Shown: in pieces, positions 8,742 through 16,425 of the stretch
Layout: each line of letters starts with the position of its first letter
Position numbering within the stretch: the first letter of the stretch is position 1
From: an uncultured Burkholderiales bacterium
Lineage (GTDB): Bacteria; Pseudomonadota; Gammaproteobacteria; Burkholderiales; Burkholderiaceae_C
DNA length: 47,758 nt
Assembly (NCBI GenBank): GCA_903844775.1
Contig: CAIMUZ010000118.1
Coordinates: forward strand, 1 to 47,758
Direction of reading: 5' to 3'
The notes under the pieces: generated by a model
Told to the model about the DNA's origin: nothing
Database searches by the model: none
What the model saw: the letters and a program-made list of their open reading frames with translations, nothing else
Translations under genes and position numbers: made by a program

Positions 8742-9830
8742 TCAAGTGGGCGCGCCAATCGACTTCAAGAATTTGTAGGTGATTGCAGCACCCGCAATGA
8801 TCGAGATGAGTGTAAGCCAGGCCGTGTTTGAAAATACTACGCCACCAGACATACCGGCACCTACGGTGCATCCACCGGCAAGCACGGCACCAAAACCCAT
8901 CAAAATAGCACCACTGAGATAGTGGCCTAATTTGTTTTCTGTTTGAAAACCTTCAAATTTAAATTCGCCAAATAAAACGGAGGCAATCAGTGAGCCCACA
9001 AAAACACTGGGCAGCAAGCCAGCATCAAAACCAAATTTAGGCGCTGTGTCGGTGTAAAGGACACGCGTTAGCCATTCAGCGGAAGGGCTGCTGAAAGAGA
9101 GTCCTTGAACAGGTATGGGCTCAAAAGAAACATTGGCAATCCACTGCGTCAATAACCATCCCATTGCAACACAGACACCCACCAAGATATTGCCAACGAA
9201 CATGGGTTTAGCACTGCCGGCCGTCGCTCTGAATCGCCATAACGCAATGCCCAAAAAAATGAACCCGATGAGCATGCCTGACTCATAAGGAAGGCCCACC
9301 ATGCTAAAGACGTTGCGTTCAGGGCCACCATCCACCAGCCACCAATTGGCAATGCTCTGCCGTGCAGGCGCAAATGCACCAGAAATAGTGGCTTGAACAG
9401 TGACTGCAAACAACAAACCGGAAATCCATGCCCGCAAATTGCCACTGGCAGAAAGAATGATCAAGCGACTGGCGCAACCCCGCGTCATGATCATGCCAAT
9501 GCCAAACATCAGTCCACCCAGAACCGATCCAGAGATACTGCCTTGGGCGCCCAAATGACGCGAACTTTCTGGTTTTAAAAAACCCATCACCATGGCGAAT
9601 TGAACAACGAGAATTGCAGCCGCGAAGCCCAACATCCAACCGGCAAAACGCTGGCGCCATTCACCTTCGCAACCTTCAATGACAGCCGCACGCGCGCAGA
9701 ACTTAGACCGTTGAGCACTGAAACCAAACAGCAACCCAATCAAAGCTCCGCCAAAAGCGAGTACCCAATGGTCTCCATAGGTTTCAAGCAAACTTGCGAT
9801 GTTCAAGAAGTTCCCCAATAATTCACTCAT
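8742..9830 (-). CDS. YeeE/YedE family membrane protein, second copy
   Basis: Same three Cys motifs: SAQRSKFCARAA, MIMTRGCASRLIILSASGNLRAW, AGGCTVGAGMSGG. Confidence 0.86.
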   Translation of the reverse strand: MSELLGNFLNIASLLETYGDHWVLAFGGALIGLLFGFSAQRSKFCARAAVIEGCEGEWRQRFAGWMLGFAAAILVVQFAMVMGFLKPESSRHLGAQGSISGSVLGGLMFGIGMIMTRGCASRLIILSASGNLRAWISGLLFAVTVQATISGAFAPARQSIANWWLVDGGPERNVFSMVGLPYESGMLIGFIFLGIALWRFRATAGSAKPMFVGNILVGVCVAMGWLLTQWIANVSFEPIPVQGLSFSSPSAEWLTRVLYTDTAPKFGFDAGLLPSVFVGSLIASVLFGEFKFEGFQTENKLGHYLSGAILMGFGAVLAGGCTVGAGMSGGVVFSNTAWLTLISIIAGAAITYKFLKSIGAPT

Positions 9831-9936
9831 GACTGATATAGACTCTGGGCAATGCCATCTTTTTTAATAGGCACGCAGTCTTTTTGTATTTGTTTTGTAA
9901 AGCCTTAGATTGTCTCTTTTTTTCAGCCGATCTGTC

Positions 9937-10446
9937 ATGCCCAGCCATCTCACACCTCCAAAACCTTCCCTGAGTCGAAGGACAACCCTTTCTAGCCTTG
10001 GAATAAGCCTGCTTGGCAGTGTGGTTTTTAGGCCTTTTGAAGCAACGGCAGCATCCGCTCAGCTCCCTGCTGCGCTGTCCTTGCCTGACGAATTGGACAG
10101 GGCTTCAAAAACAAAAGATCCCTTGATCGTGATGGTCAGTTTGGCCGGATGCCCATTTTGCCGAATGGCGCGTGATAGCTATTTAGGCCCCATGCAAAAA
10201 CAAGGTTTCCCGATTGTTCAAGTCGATATGAGAAGTGATTTGGCGGTCAAAGACCTCAAGGGGCAAATTAAGTCCCACGATCAACTGGTCAAGGAATGGC
10301 GTGTGAGCATTGCGCCAACGCTCATTTTCTTAGGCCCCAAAGGTCAAGAATTGGTAGAGCGCATGGAAGGTGGCTACTTGCCTGACTTTTATGGCACTTA
10401 TCTTGATGAAAAAATTGCAAAGGCAAGAAAAATTTTGCGTGGTTGA
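9937..10446 (+). CDS. Exported thioredoxin-fold protein (SoxS/SoxW-like)
   Basis: Tat-like SRRTTLSSLG signal; MVSLAGCPFCRMARD (CPFC) and cis-Pro region SIAPTLIFL. Confidence 0.75.
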   Translation: MPSHLTPPKPSLSRRTTLSSLGISLLGSVVFRPFEATAASAQLPAALSLPDELDRASKTKDPLIVMVSLAGCPFCRMARDSYLGPMQKQGFPIVQVDMRSDLAVKDLKGQIKSHDQLVKEWRVSIAPTLIFLGPKGQELVERMEGGYLPDFYGTYLDEKIAKARKILRG

Positions 10447-10581
10447 TGTTGAATGCATTGTCATCACGAATTGCCTGCATCGGGAAATTACCTAGCAATC
10501 AATATGGCATCATCAAACTGAACCCCGCTTGATTTAAGCTAAATTAGCGCCTAGAAATCTGTTCAATTTTCAGAGACCCCT

Positions 10582-10890
10582 ATGAACTTTAAAACCGTCA
10601 CTTTTGCTTTCGCTTGCCTTCTTTCTATGCCTGCTTGGGCCAATTTAGACATGGCCAAAAAGAACGCCTGCATGGCTTGCCACAATGTTGATAAGAAACT
10701 CGTGGGTCCCGCTTACCGAGATATTGCAAAAAAATATGCAGGACAAAACGATGCTGCAACTATCTTGGCCAAGAGCATCAAGGCTGGCGGATCCGGCAAA
10801 TGGGGCCCCGTTCCAATGCCACCGCATGCCGCACTGTCCGATGCAGACGCTACCACTTTGGCGACTTGGATTTTGGCTGGCGCTAAATAA
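10582..10890 (+). CDS. c-type cytochrome (c551/c552-like)
   Basis: Signal peptide; CMACH; VGPAYRDIAKKYAG; GKWGPVPMPP (distal Met). Confidence 0.88.
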   Translation: MNFKTVTFAFACLLSMPAWANLDMAKKNACMACHNVDKKLVGPAYRDIAKKYAGQNDAATILAKSIKAGGSGKWGPVPMPPHAALSDADATTLATWILAGAK

Positions 10891-11225
10891 TGACCTTGAA
10901 GATGCGCTCCACACTCTCAGCAAGCTGCCTTGTGGTCGGTTTGGTCGTTGCTGCGACATCTTCAGCACAACCCGCACTGTTCAAAGATGCCGACTTGAAA
11001 TTGGGCATGCAGCTCATCGCCGGCAACAAATGTGACTCTTGCCATCAAGGGCGCGTCGGCGGCGACGGCAGTGCCATTTACAAGCCCTTGGGTCGTATCA
11101 ACACCCCAGGCTTTCTCAGAGGCATGGTCGAACAATGCAACACAGAATTGAACCTTGGATTTTTTCCAGAAGAAGTCACAGCCGTCGCTGCCGTTCTCAA
11201 CCGCGACCACTACAAATTCAAATAG
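10890..11225 (+). CDS. Small c-type cytochrome with an additional conserved-looking Cys
   Basis: Signal peptide; CDSCH; FLRGMVEQCNTELNLGFFPEEVTAVAAVLN; TAATG overlap with the preceding cytochrome. Confidence 0.75.
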   Translation: MTLKMRSTLSASCLVVGLVVAATSSAQPALFKDADLKLGMQLIAGNKCDSCHQGRVGGDGSAIYKPLGRINTPGFLRGMVEQCNTELNLGFFPEEVTAVAAVLNRDHYKFK

Positions 11226-11410
11226 AATCTGACATCCACCTTACCTTACCCCCTAGGGTATATAGGGAGATACTTCTTTGCCTTACTTTTTTTATAATGT
11301 CGCATCTGGCATCAAGCTTGATCATCACATAAAGCACATACTAAATTAGTGTATGCTTATATAAGTACATGCTCAATGTAAAAGCGATAGAAGGCTCAAA
11401 AGGAGACAGG

Positions 11411-12796
11411 GTGAAAGAACAATTAAACGCTTCTGGTCGGTTGATCAAAGCACCTGAAAGCTTCCTAACACCCAGTGAAGTCAAAACAGTCTTTGCCGAG
11501 GGCAAGCAAGGCCGGCGCGACTTCATACGCCGCGCCTTTGCAGCAGCATCTGCCGCTACTGCGGCTGGCGTTACGGCAGTCTCAGCCCCTGCTGCATGGG
11601 CTCAAAGCAATCCCCTGCCCTCAGAAGGTGGCGATCCTCATATTTTGAATTTACCTGAACATGCCACTGGTTTAGGTCAAGGTGTTGCCACAGAGGGTTA
11701 TGGTAAACCTTCCAAGTACGAATCCAATTTGCAACGCCGCCAGAGTCCAGGCCTAACACAAACAACTCAGTCATCGGTTTCGTTTGCGCCTCTGCAATCT
11801 TTGTTTGGCATTGTCACGCCCAACGGCTTGCACTTCGAGCGCCATCACCAAGGCTGGTGGGACATTGACCCGTCTAAACACCGTTTCATGATCAACGGCA
11901 TGGTCAAGAGCCCCAAGGTTTTCACGATGGACGAGCTCATGCGCTTGCCCTCTGTCTCTCGCTTTCACTTCATTGAATGTGGCGCCAACACGGCGGTCGA
12001 TTGGGGCAATGTGGCTGTGCCAACAGTGCAATACACGCACGGCATGCTGTCGTGTTGCGAATTCACCGGTGTGCCCCTCATCACTTTGCTTGAGTTGGCT
12101 GGCGCTGACTTGAAAAAAGGCAAGTTCGTATTAGCAGAAGGCGGTGACGGGTCTTCCATGACCCGAACCATTCCCATGAGTCTCATTACATCGGGTGAAG
12201 TGCTGGTGGCTTACGGCCAAAACGGCGAAATGCTTCGTCCAGAGAATGGCTACCCATTGCGCTTGATCGTTCCCGGCGTTCAAGGTGTGAGCTGGGTGAA
12301 GTACCTGCGTCGCATTGAAGTGGGCGATCAACCCTATGCGGCCAAAGACGAAGCTGTGCACTATATCGATCTGCAACCAAGTGGCCTACATCGCCAATAC
12401 ACCAACATTCAAGAATGCAAGAGCGTGGTCACAACGCCTTCAGGGGGTCAAGTGCTTTTAGACAAAGGCTTCTACAACATCACTGGCTTGGCTTGGTCAG
12501 GCAAGGGCAAGGTCAAACGAGTGGATGTGTCGACAGATGGTGGCCGAAACTGGCGTCCGGCACGACTCGAAACGCCCGTCCTTTCGAAAGCCCTCACACG
12601 TTTTAATTTAGATTGGATTTGGGACGGCAAGCCGGTCATCATTCAAAGTCGGGCGCAAGACGAAACTGGTTATGTGCAACCCATGTACAAGCAATTGCGC
12701 GATGTACGCGGCACTCGCTCGATCTACCACAACAACGCCATTCAGTCATGGTTGGTGCAAGAAAATGGGGAGGTGAAAAATGTTCAAGTTTCCTAA
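11411..12796 (+). CDS. soxC: Sulfane dehydrogenase molybdopterin subunit SoxC
   Basis: Tat signal GRRDFIRRAFAA; sulfite-oxidase fold motifs RFHFIECGANTAVDWG, GVQGVSWVKYLRRIEV; followed by soxD. GTG at 11411 has SD AAAGGAG; upstream ATG 11369 possible. Confidence 0.92.
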   Translation: MKEQLNASGRLIKAPESFLTPSEVKTVFAEGKQGRRDFIRRAFAAASAATAAGVTAVSAPAAWAQSNPLPSEGGDPHILNLPEHATGLGQGVATEGYGKPSKYESNLQRRQSPGLTQTTQSSVSFAPLQSLFGIVTPNGLHFERHHQGWWDIDPSKHRFMINGMVKSPKVFTMDELMRLPSVSRFHFIECGANTAVDWGNVAVPTVQYTHGMLSCCEFTGVPLITLLELAGADLKKGKFVLAEGGDGSSMTRTIPMSLITSGEVLVAYGQNGEMLRPENGYPLRLIVPGVQGVSWVKYLRRIEVGDQPYAAKDEAVHYIDLQPSGLHRQYTNIQECKSVVTTPSGGQVLLDKGFYNITGLAWSGKGKVKRVDVSTDGGRNWRPARLETPVLSKALTRFNLDWIWDGKPVIIQSRAQDETGYVQPMYKQLRDVRGTRSIYHNNAIQSWLVQENGEVKNVQVS

Positions 12797-13898
12797 AATT
12801 GCCCTGCTCCTCACCTTCTGCCTCGCAAGCGTCACTGTATTTGCACAAAGCACAAAATACCCCGGTCTAGGCCGAGACGCGACAGCCATGGAAGTGGCCG
12901 CATGGGACATTGATGTTCGCCCCGACTTCAAAGGATTGCCCGCCGGCTCTGGCTCTGTGGCCAAGGGGCAAGATGTATGGGAAGCCAAGTGTGCCCAATG
13001 TCACGGTATTTTTGGTGAGTCCAATGAGGTGTTCAGCCCCCTGATTGGCGGTACCACAGCGGCAGACATTAAGTCAGGCCGCGTAGCCAACCTCACACGT
13101 GCCGACTATCCTGGACGCACCACCCTCATGAAGGTGGCCACCGTGTCTACGCTCTGGGACTACATCAATCGTGCAATGCCCTGGACCAATCCGAAAACAC
13201 TCACGACCGAAGAGGTTTACGCCGTCACAGGATTTATGTTGAATTTAGCAGGCATCGTGCCCGACGACTTTGTGTTGTCCAACAAAAATATCGCAGAGGT
13301 TCAAAAGCGCATGCCTAACCGCAATGGCATGACCACAGCGCACGCCATGTGGCCTGGCAAGGAATTTGGTAACGCAAACAAGCCAGACACTCAGAATGTA
13401 ATTTGCATGAAAGACTGCGTGACTGAGACCAAGCTTGCTTCTTTTTTGCCCGACTTTGCGCGCAATGCACACGGTAATTTAAGTGAACAAAACCGTACGG
13501 TGGGACAGCAAAAAGGGGCTGACACCACTAGACCTGAAGGCAATACGGGTCAGATAAATGCAGCCGCCAGTGCAGCCGCCAATTCAGCACCCAATTCAGC
13601 ATCTATAGGGTCGGCGTCAACTGCCAAACCTGCCGACAGCAAATCGGACAACAAGGCGGTGTTGGCATTGCTGAGCAAAAACGTGTGCATGGCCTGCCAC
13701 GGTATGGACAAGAAAATTGTGGGGCCTGGTTTTAATGAAATCGCTAAGAAATATCCAGGCAAAGTGGACTATCTATCTGGCAAAATCAAAGCAGGTGGTT
13801 CTGGCGTTTGGGGCGCTATCCCCATGCCGGCCCAAAACGTGAGTGAATCAGACGCCAAAATCATTGCCAACTGGCTGGCCAATGGCGCACCCAAATAA
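12780..13898 (+). CDS. soxD: Di-heme cytochrome SoxD (sulfane dehydrogenase)
   Basis: CAQCHG and CMACHG heme motifs; overlaps soxC by 17 bp; Ala/Ser-rich linker before the C-terminal cytochrome domain. Confidence 0.92.
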   Translation: MFKFPKIALLLTFCLASVTVFAQSTKYPGLGRDATAMEVAAWDIDVRPDFKGLPAGSGSVAKGQDVWEAKCAQCHGIFGESNEVFSPLIGGTTAADIKSGRVANLTRADYPGRTTLMKVATVSTLWDYINRAMPWTNPKTLTTEEVYAVTGFMLNLAGIVPDDFVLSNKNIAEVQKRMPNRNGMTTAHAMWPGKEFGNANKPDTQNVICMKDCVTETKLASFLPDFARNAHGNLSEQNRTVGQQKGADTTRPEGNTGQINAAASAAANSAPNSASIGSASTAKPADSKSDNKAVLALLSKNVCMACHGMDKKIVGPGFNEIAKKYPGKVDYLSGKIKAGGSGVWGAIPMPAQNVSESDAKIIANWLANGAPK

Positions 13899-13987
13899 CA
13901 ACAGCTAGGACAAGGTCAATCAGGCATTTATGGATTGACTTTGACTCAGATTTCAATAGCATCAACTTATTCACAAGGAGAATTCAG

Positions 13988-14443
13988 ATGCAAACACGTC
14001 GCGAGACTATTCAACAGAGCATGGTGGTTGCAGGCTTGCTGGCATCAGCAGGCTTACCCCAATTTGCACATGCCGCTTTCAACAAAAATGGCTTCGATGC
14101 CAAGTCTGTTCAAGATGCCGTGAAGGCTTACGGTGGCAGTAATATTGCAGAGAGCAAAGACGTTACCGTCACAGGTCCTGACATTGCGGAAAATGGTGCA
14201 GTAGTCCCTTTGGGTGCCAGCACTTCTTTGTCAGGTGTCAAGCAACTGCTCGTCTTGGTAGAAAAAAATCCATCTGCACTGATCGCCATGTTCCACGTGA
14301 GCGATGCCGTCGATGCCAACTTCCTCACACGCGCCAAAATGGGCCAATCCTCAGACGTTTACGCGGTTGCCATCATGGCTGACGGCAAAGCCCTTTTTGC
14401 CAAAAAAGAAGTCAAGGTAACTTTGGGTGGTTGCGGCGGTTGA
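13988..14443 (+). CDS. soxY: Sulfur-carrier protein SoxY
   Basis: Tat-like MQTRRETIQQSM; C-terminal VTLGGCGG carrier motif. Confidence 0.95.
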   Translation: MQTRRETIQQSMVVAGLLASAGLPQFAHAAFNKNGFDAKSVQDAVKAYGGSNIAESKDVTVTGPDIAENGAVVPLGASTSLSGVKQLLVLVEKNPSALIAMFHVSDAVDANFLTRAKMGQSSDVYAVAIMADGKALFAKKEVKVTLGGCGG

Positions 14444-14486
14444 GCCTATACCCTTGAGTTCATTCATACATATTCAGGAGAAAAAA

Positions 14487-14798
14487 ATGGCAGATCCAAT
14501 GCGCATTCGCGCCCAAGCCGCTGGCGATAAAGTAACTGTTCGTGTCTTGATGAGTCACGAAATGGAAACAGGTCAGCGCAAAGACGCTGCGGGTAAAACC
14601 GTGCCTGCATGGTTCATTCAAGAAGTGACAGCGGCCCACAACGGCAAACCCGTTTTGTCTGCTGAATGGGGCCCTGGCGTGTCTAAAAATCCATTCTTGC
14701 AGTTTGCGGTCAAAGGTGCCAAAGCCGGAGACAAAATTGCTGTCACTTGGAAAGACAACAAGGGTGATACCCGTACCGACGAAGCCACGGTGACTTGA
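14487..14798 (+). CDS. soxZ: Sulfur-oxidation carrier partner SoxZ
   Basis: MADPMRIRAQAAGDKVTVRVLMSHEMETGQRKD...; SD AGGAG upstream of ATG 14487; adjacent to soxY. Confidence 0.95.
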   Translation: MADPMRIRAQAAGDKVTVRVLMSHEMETGQRKDAAGKTVPAWFIQEVTAAHNGKPVLSAEWGPGVSKNPFLQFAVKGAKAGDKIAVTWKDNKGDTRTDEATVT

Positions 14799-14816
14799 AA
14801 GACTAAGTGGACAACC

Positions 14817-14845
14817 AAGGGTGAAGCGAAATCTTCACCCTTTTT
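14817..14845 (+). terminator. Intrinsic terminator-like hairpin between soxZ and soxA
   Basis: AAGGGTGAAG-CGAAAT-CTTCACCCTTTTT: perfect stem followed by a T-run. Confidence 0.85.
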
Positions 14846-14876
14846 CAGTTTAAGAAATCGACACATTGAGGTGACC

Positions 14877-15680
14877 ATGAAGCATTCAATTTCCGTCTTA
14901 TTGGCCGCGGGTCTGATGACACTGAGCCAGAGCAGCCTGGCCCAAAAAACAGCCAGCCAAAGCATTGATGAATACCGCGCCATGTTGCAAGACGGCAATC
15001 CAGCAGATCTGTTTGAAGCCAAGGGTGAAGGCCTCTGGACCCAAAAACGAGGACCTAAAAATGCATCACTTGAAAAGTGTGATTTAGGCAAAGGCCCCGG
15101 TGTATTCAAGGGTGCCTTTGTAGAGCTTCCAAAATATTTCGCAGACACTGGCCGCGTTCAAGACTTGGAGTCGCGCCTACTCACTTGCATGGAGACACTG
15201 CAGGGCTTGAATGCAGCAGAAATTGCAAAGACGCCTTTTGGTCGAGGCGAACAAGTGAACATGACGGCACTGGCCACATGGGTGGCTGCAGAATCCAAAG
15301 GCATGAAGTTCAATTTGCCTCAAGCCAACCAAGCAGAAAAAACTTTTTATGAAGTCGGCAAGCGACTGTTCTTCCAGCGCGGTGGGCCTCACGATTTTGC
15401 TTGCGCCTCTTGTCACGCCGAAGATGGCAAACGAATTCGTCTCCAAGATTTGCCCAATCTCACCAAGAATGCAGGGGATGGTATTGGTGTTGCAGCTTGG
15501 CCAGCCTACCGAGTCTCCAACGGACAAATGTGGGGCATGCAACAACGCCTTAACGACTGCTACCGCCAGCAACGTTTCCCCTACCCTGGCTTTGCCAGTG
15601 ATGCCACCATCGCCTTGGGTGTTTACTTGGGTGTCAACTCCCAAGGATCAGCCTCGATCGCGCCTGCCATTAAGCGTTAA
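14877..15680 (+). CDS. soxA: c-type cytochrome SoxA (mono-heme type)
   Basis: CASCH motif; MQQRLNDCYRQQRFPYPGF distal Cys region; extra Cys pair (EKCDLG, LLTCMETLQ) instead of an N-terminal heme. Confidence 0.93.
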   Translation: MKHSISVLLAAGLMTLSQSSLAQKTASQSIDEYRAMLQDGNPADLFEAKGEGLWTQKRGPKNASLEKCDLGKGPGVFKGAFVELPKYFADTGRVQDLESRLLTCMETLQGLNAAEIAKTPFGRGEQVNMTALATWVAAESKGMKFNLPQANQAEKTFYEVGKRLFFQRGGPHDFACASCHAEDGKRIRLQDLPNLTKNAGDGIGVAAWPAYRVSNGQMWGMQQRLNDCYRQQRFPYPGFASDATIALGVYLGVNSQGSASIAPAIKR

Positions 15681-15692
15681 GGAAACATTGCA

Positions 15693-16358
15693 ATGAAAAA
15701 AATGACATCAAAAATTCGGGTTATCTTGGCCGTTACCGCGGCATCTCTTGTGACGTTAGGCTGTGCAACCGGGCCCAGTGTGGCAGAGCTGAACACACTC
15801 ACCCAGCAAATCGTGAAGGCCTCCTTTCGCGATCAAGGTATTGTGAAAGCCAGCACCCTGATCAATACCGATGAAACCAACAAAGTCTGCAGCGAGGCTG
15901 ATGCCCTCGGCAAACCCTTGGATGAGAAAACCGCCAAGCTCATTGAAGAGATCAACATGAAAACCATCAAGTGGCCTTCCGATGGTAAGTTCATTGGCGA
16001 TTGGAAAGAAGGCGAGAAGATTGCCCAAAATGGTCGCGGACTCACCTTCACAGATAATGACAAAACCGTGAATGGAGGTAATTGCTACAACTGCCACAAA
16101 ATTGATGAAAAAGAAATCTCTTACGGCACCATTGGACCTAGCCTTCACAACTACGGCAAAATTCGTGGCGTGAGCGACCCCAACAGCGCAGCGTCTAAGC
16201 CTATCGTGGAATACACCTGGGGCAAAATTTGGAATTCCAAGGCCTACAACGCTTGCTCCAACATGCCTCGCGCAGGACACGGTGGCATCTTGACTGAAGC
16301 ACAGGTTCGCCATGTGGTTGGCTTATTGTTAGACCCTAAATCGCCAGTTAACCAATAA
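15693..16358 (+). CDS. soxX: c-type cytochrome SoxX (lipoprotein-like signal)
   Basis: VTLGCATG lipobox-like; CYNCHKID heme motif; GPSLHNYGKIRG; C-terminal VRHVVGLLLDPKSPVNQ. Confidence 0.93.
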   Translation: MKKMTSKIRVILAVTAASLVTLGCATGPSVAELNTLTQQIVKASFRDQGIVKASTLINTDETNKVCSEADALGKPLDEKTAKLIEEINMKTIKWPSDGKFIGDWKEGEKIAQNGRGLTFTDNDKTVNGGNCYNCHKIDEKEISYGTIGPSLHNYGKIRGVSDPNSAASKPIVEYTWGKIWNSKAYNACSNMPRAGHGGILTEAQVRHVVGLLLDPKSPVNQ

Positions 16359-16367
16359 GTGCAGCCC

Positions 16368-16396
16368 TTTAAAACCCGGTTCTCCCGGGTTTTAAA
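16368..16396. terminator. Strong symmetric stem-loop between soxX and soxB
   Basis: TTTAAAACCCGG-TTCTC-CCGGGTTTTAAA: 12-bp stem; could be terminator/attenuator or RNA processing element. Confidence 0.7.
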
Positions 16397-16425
16397 AGCC
16401 TCCATATATTAGCGAAGACCAAAGT

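Noticed and set aside
14618-15148. 176-aa minus-strand ORF across the soxZ-soxA junction
   Set aside because: Overlaps two convincing sox genes and the terminator hairpin; composition not protein-like.
15756-16313. 185-aa ORF antisense to soxX
   Set aside because: Shadow ORF of soxX; no motif support.
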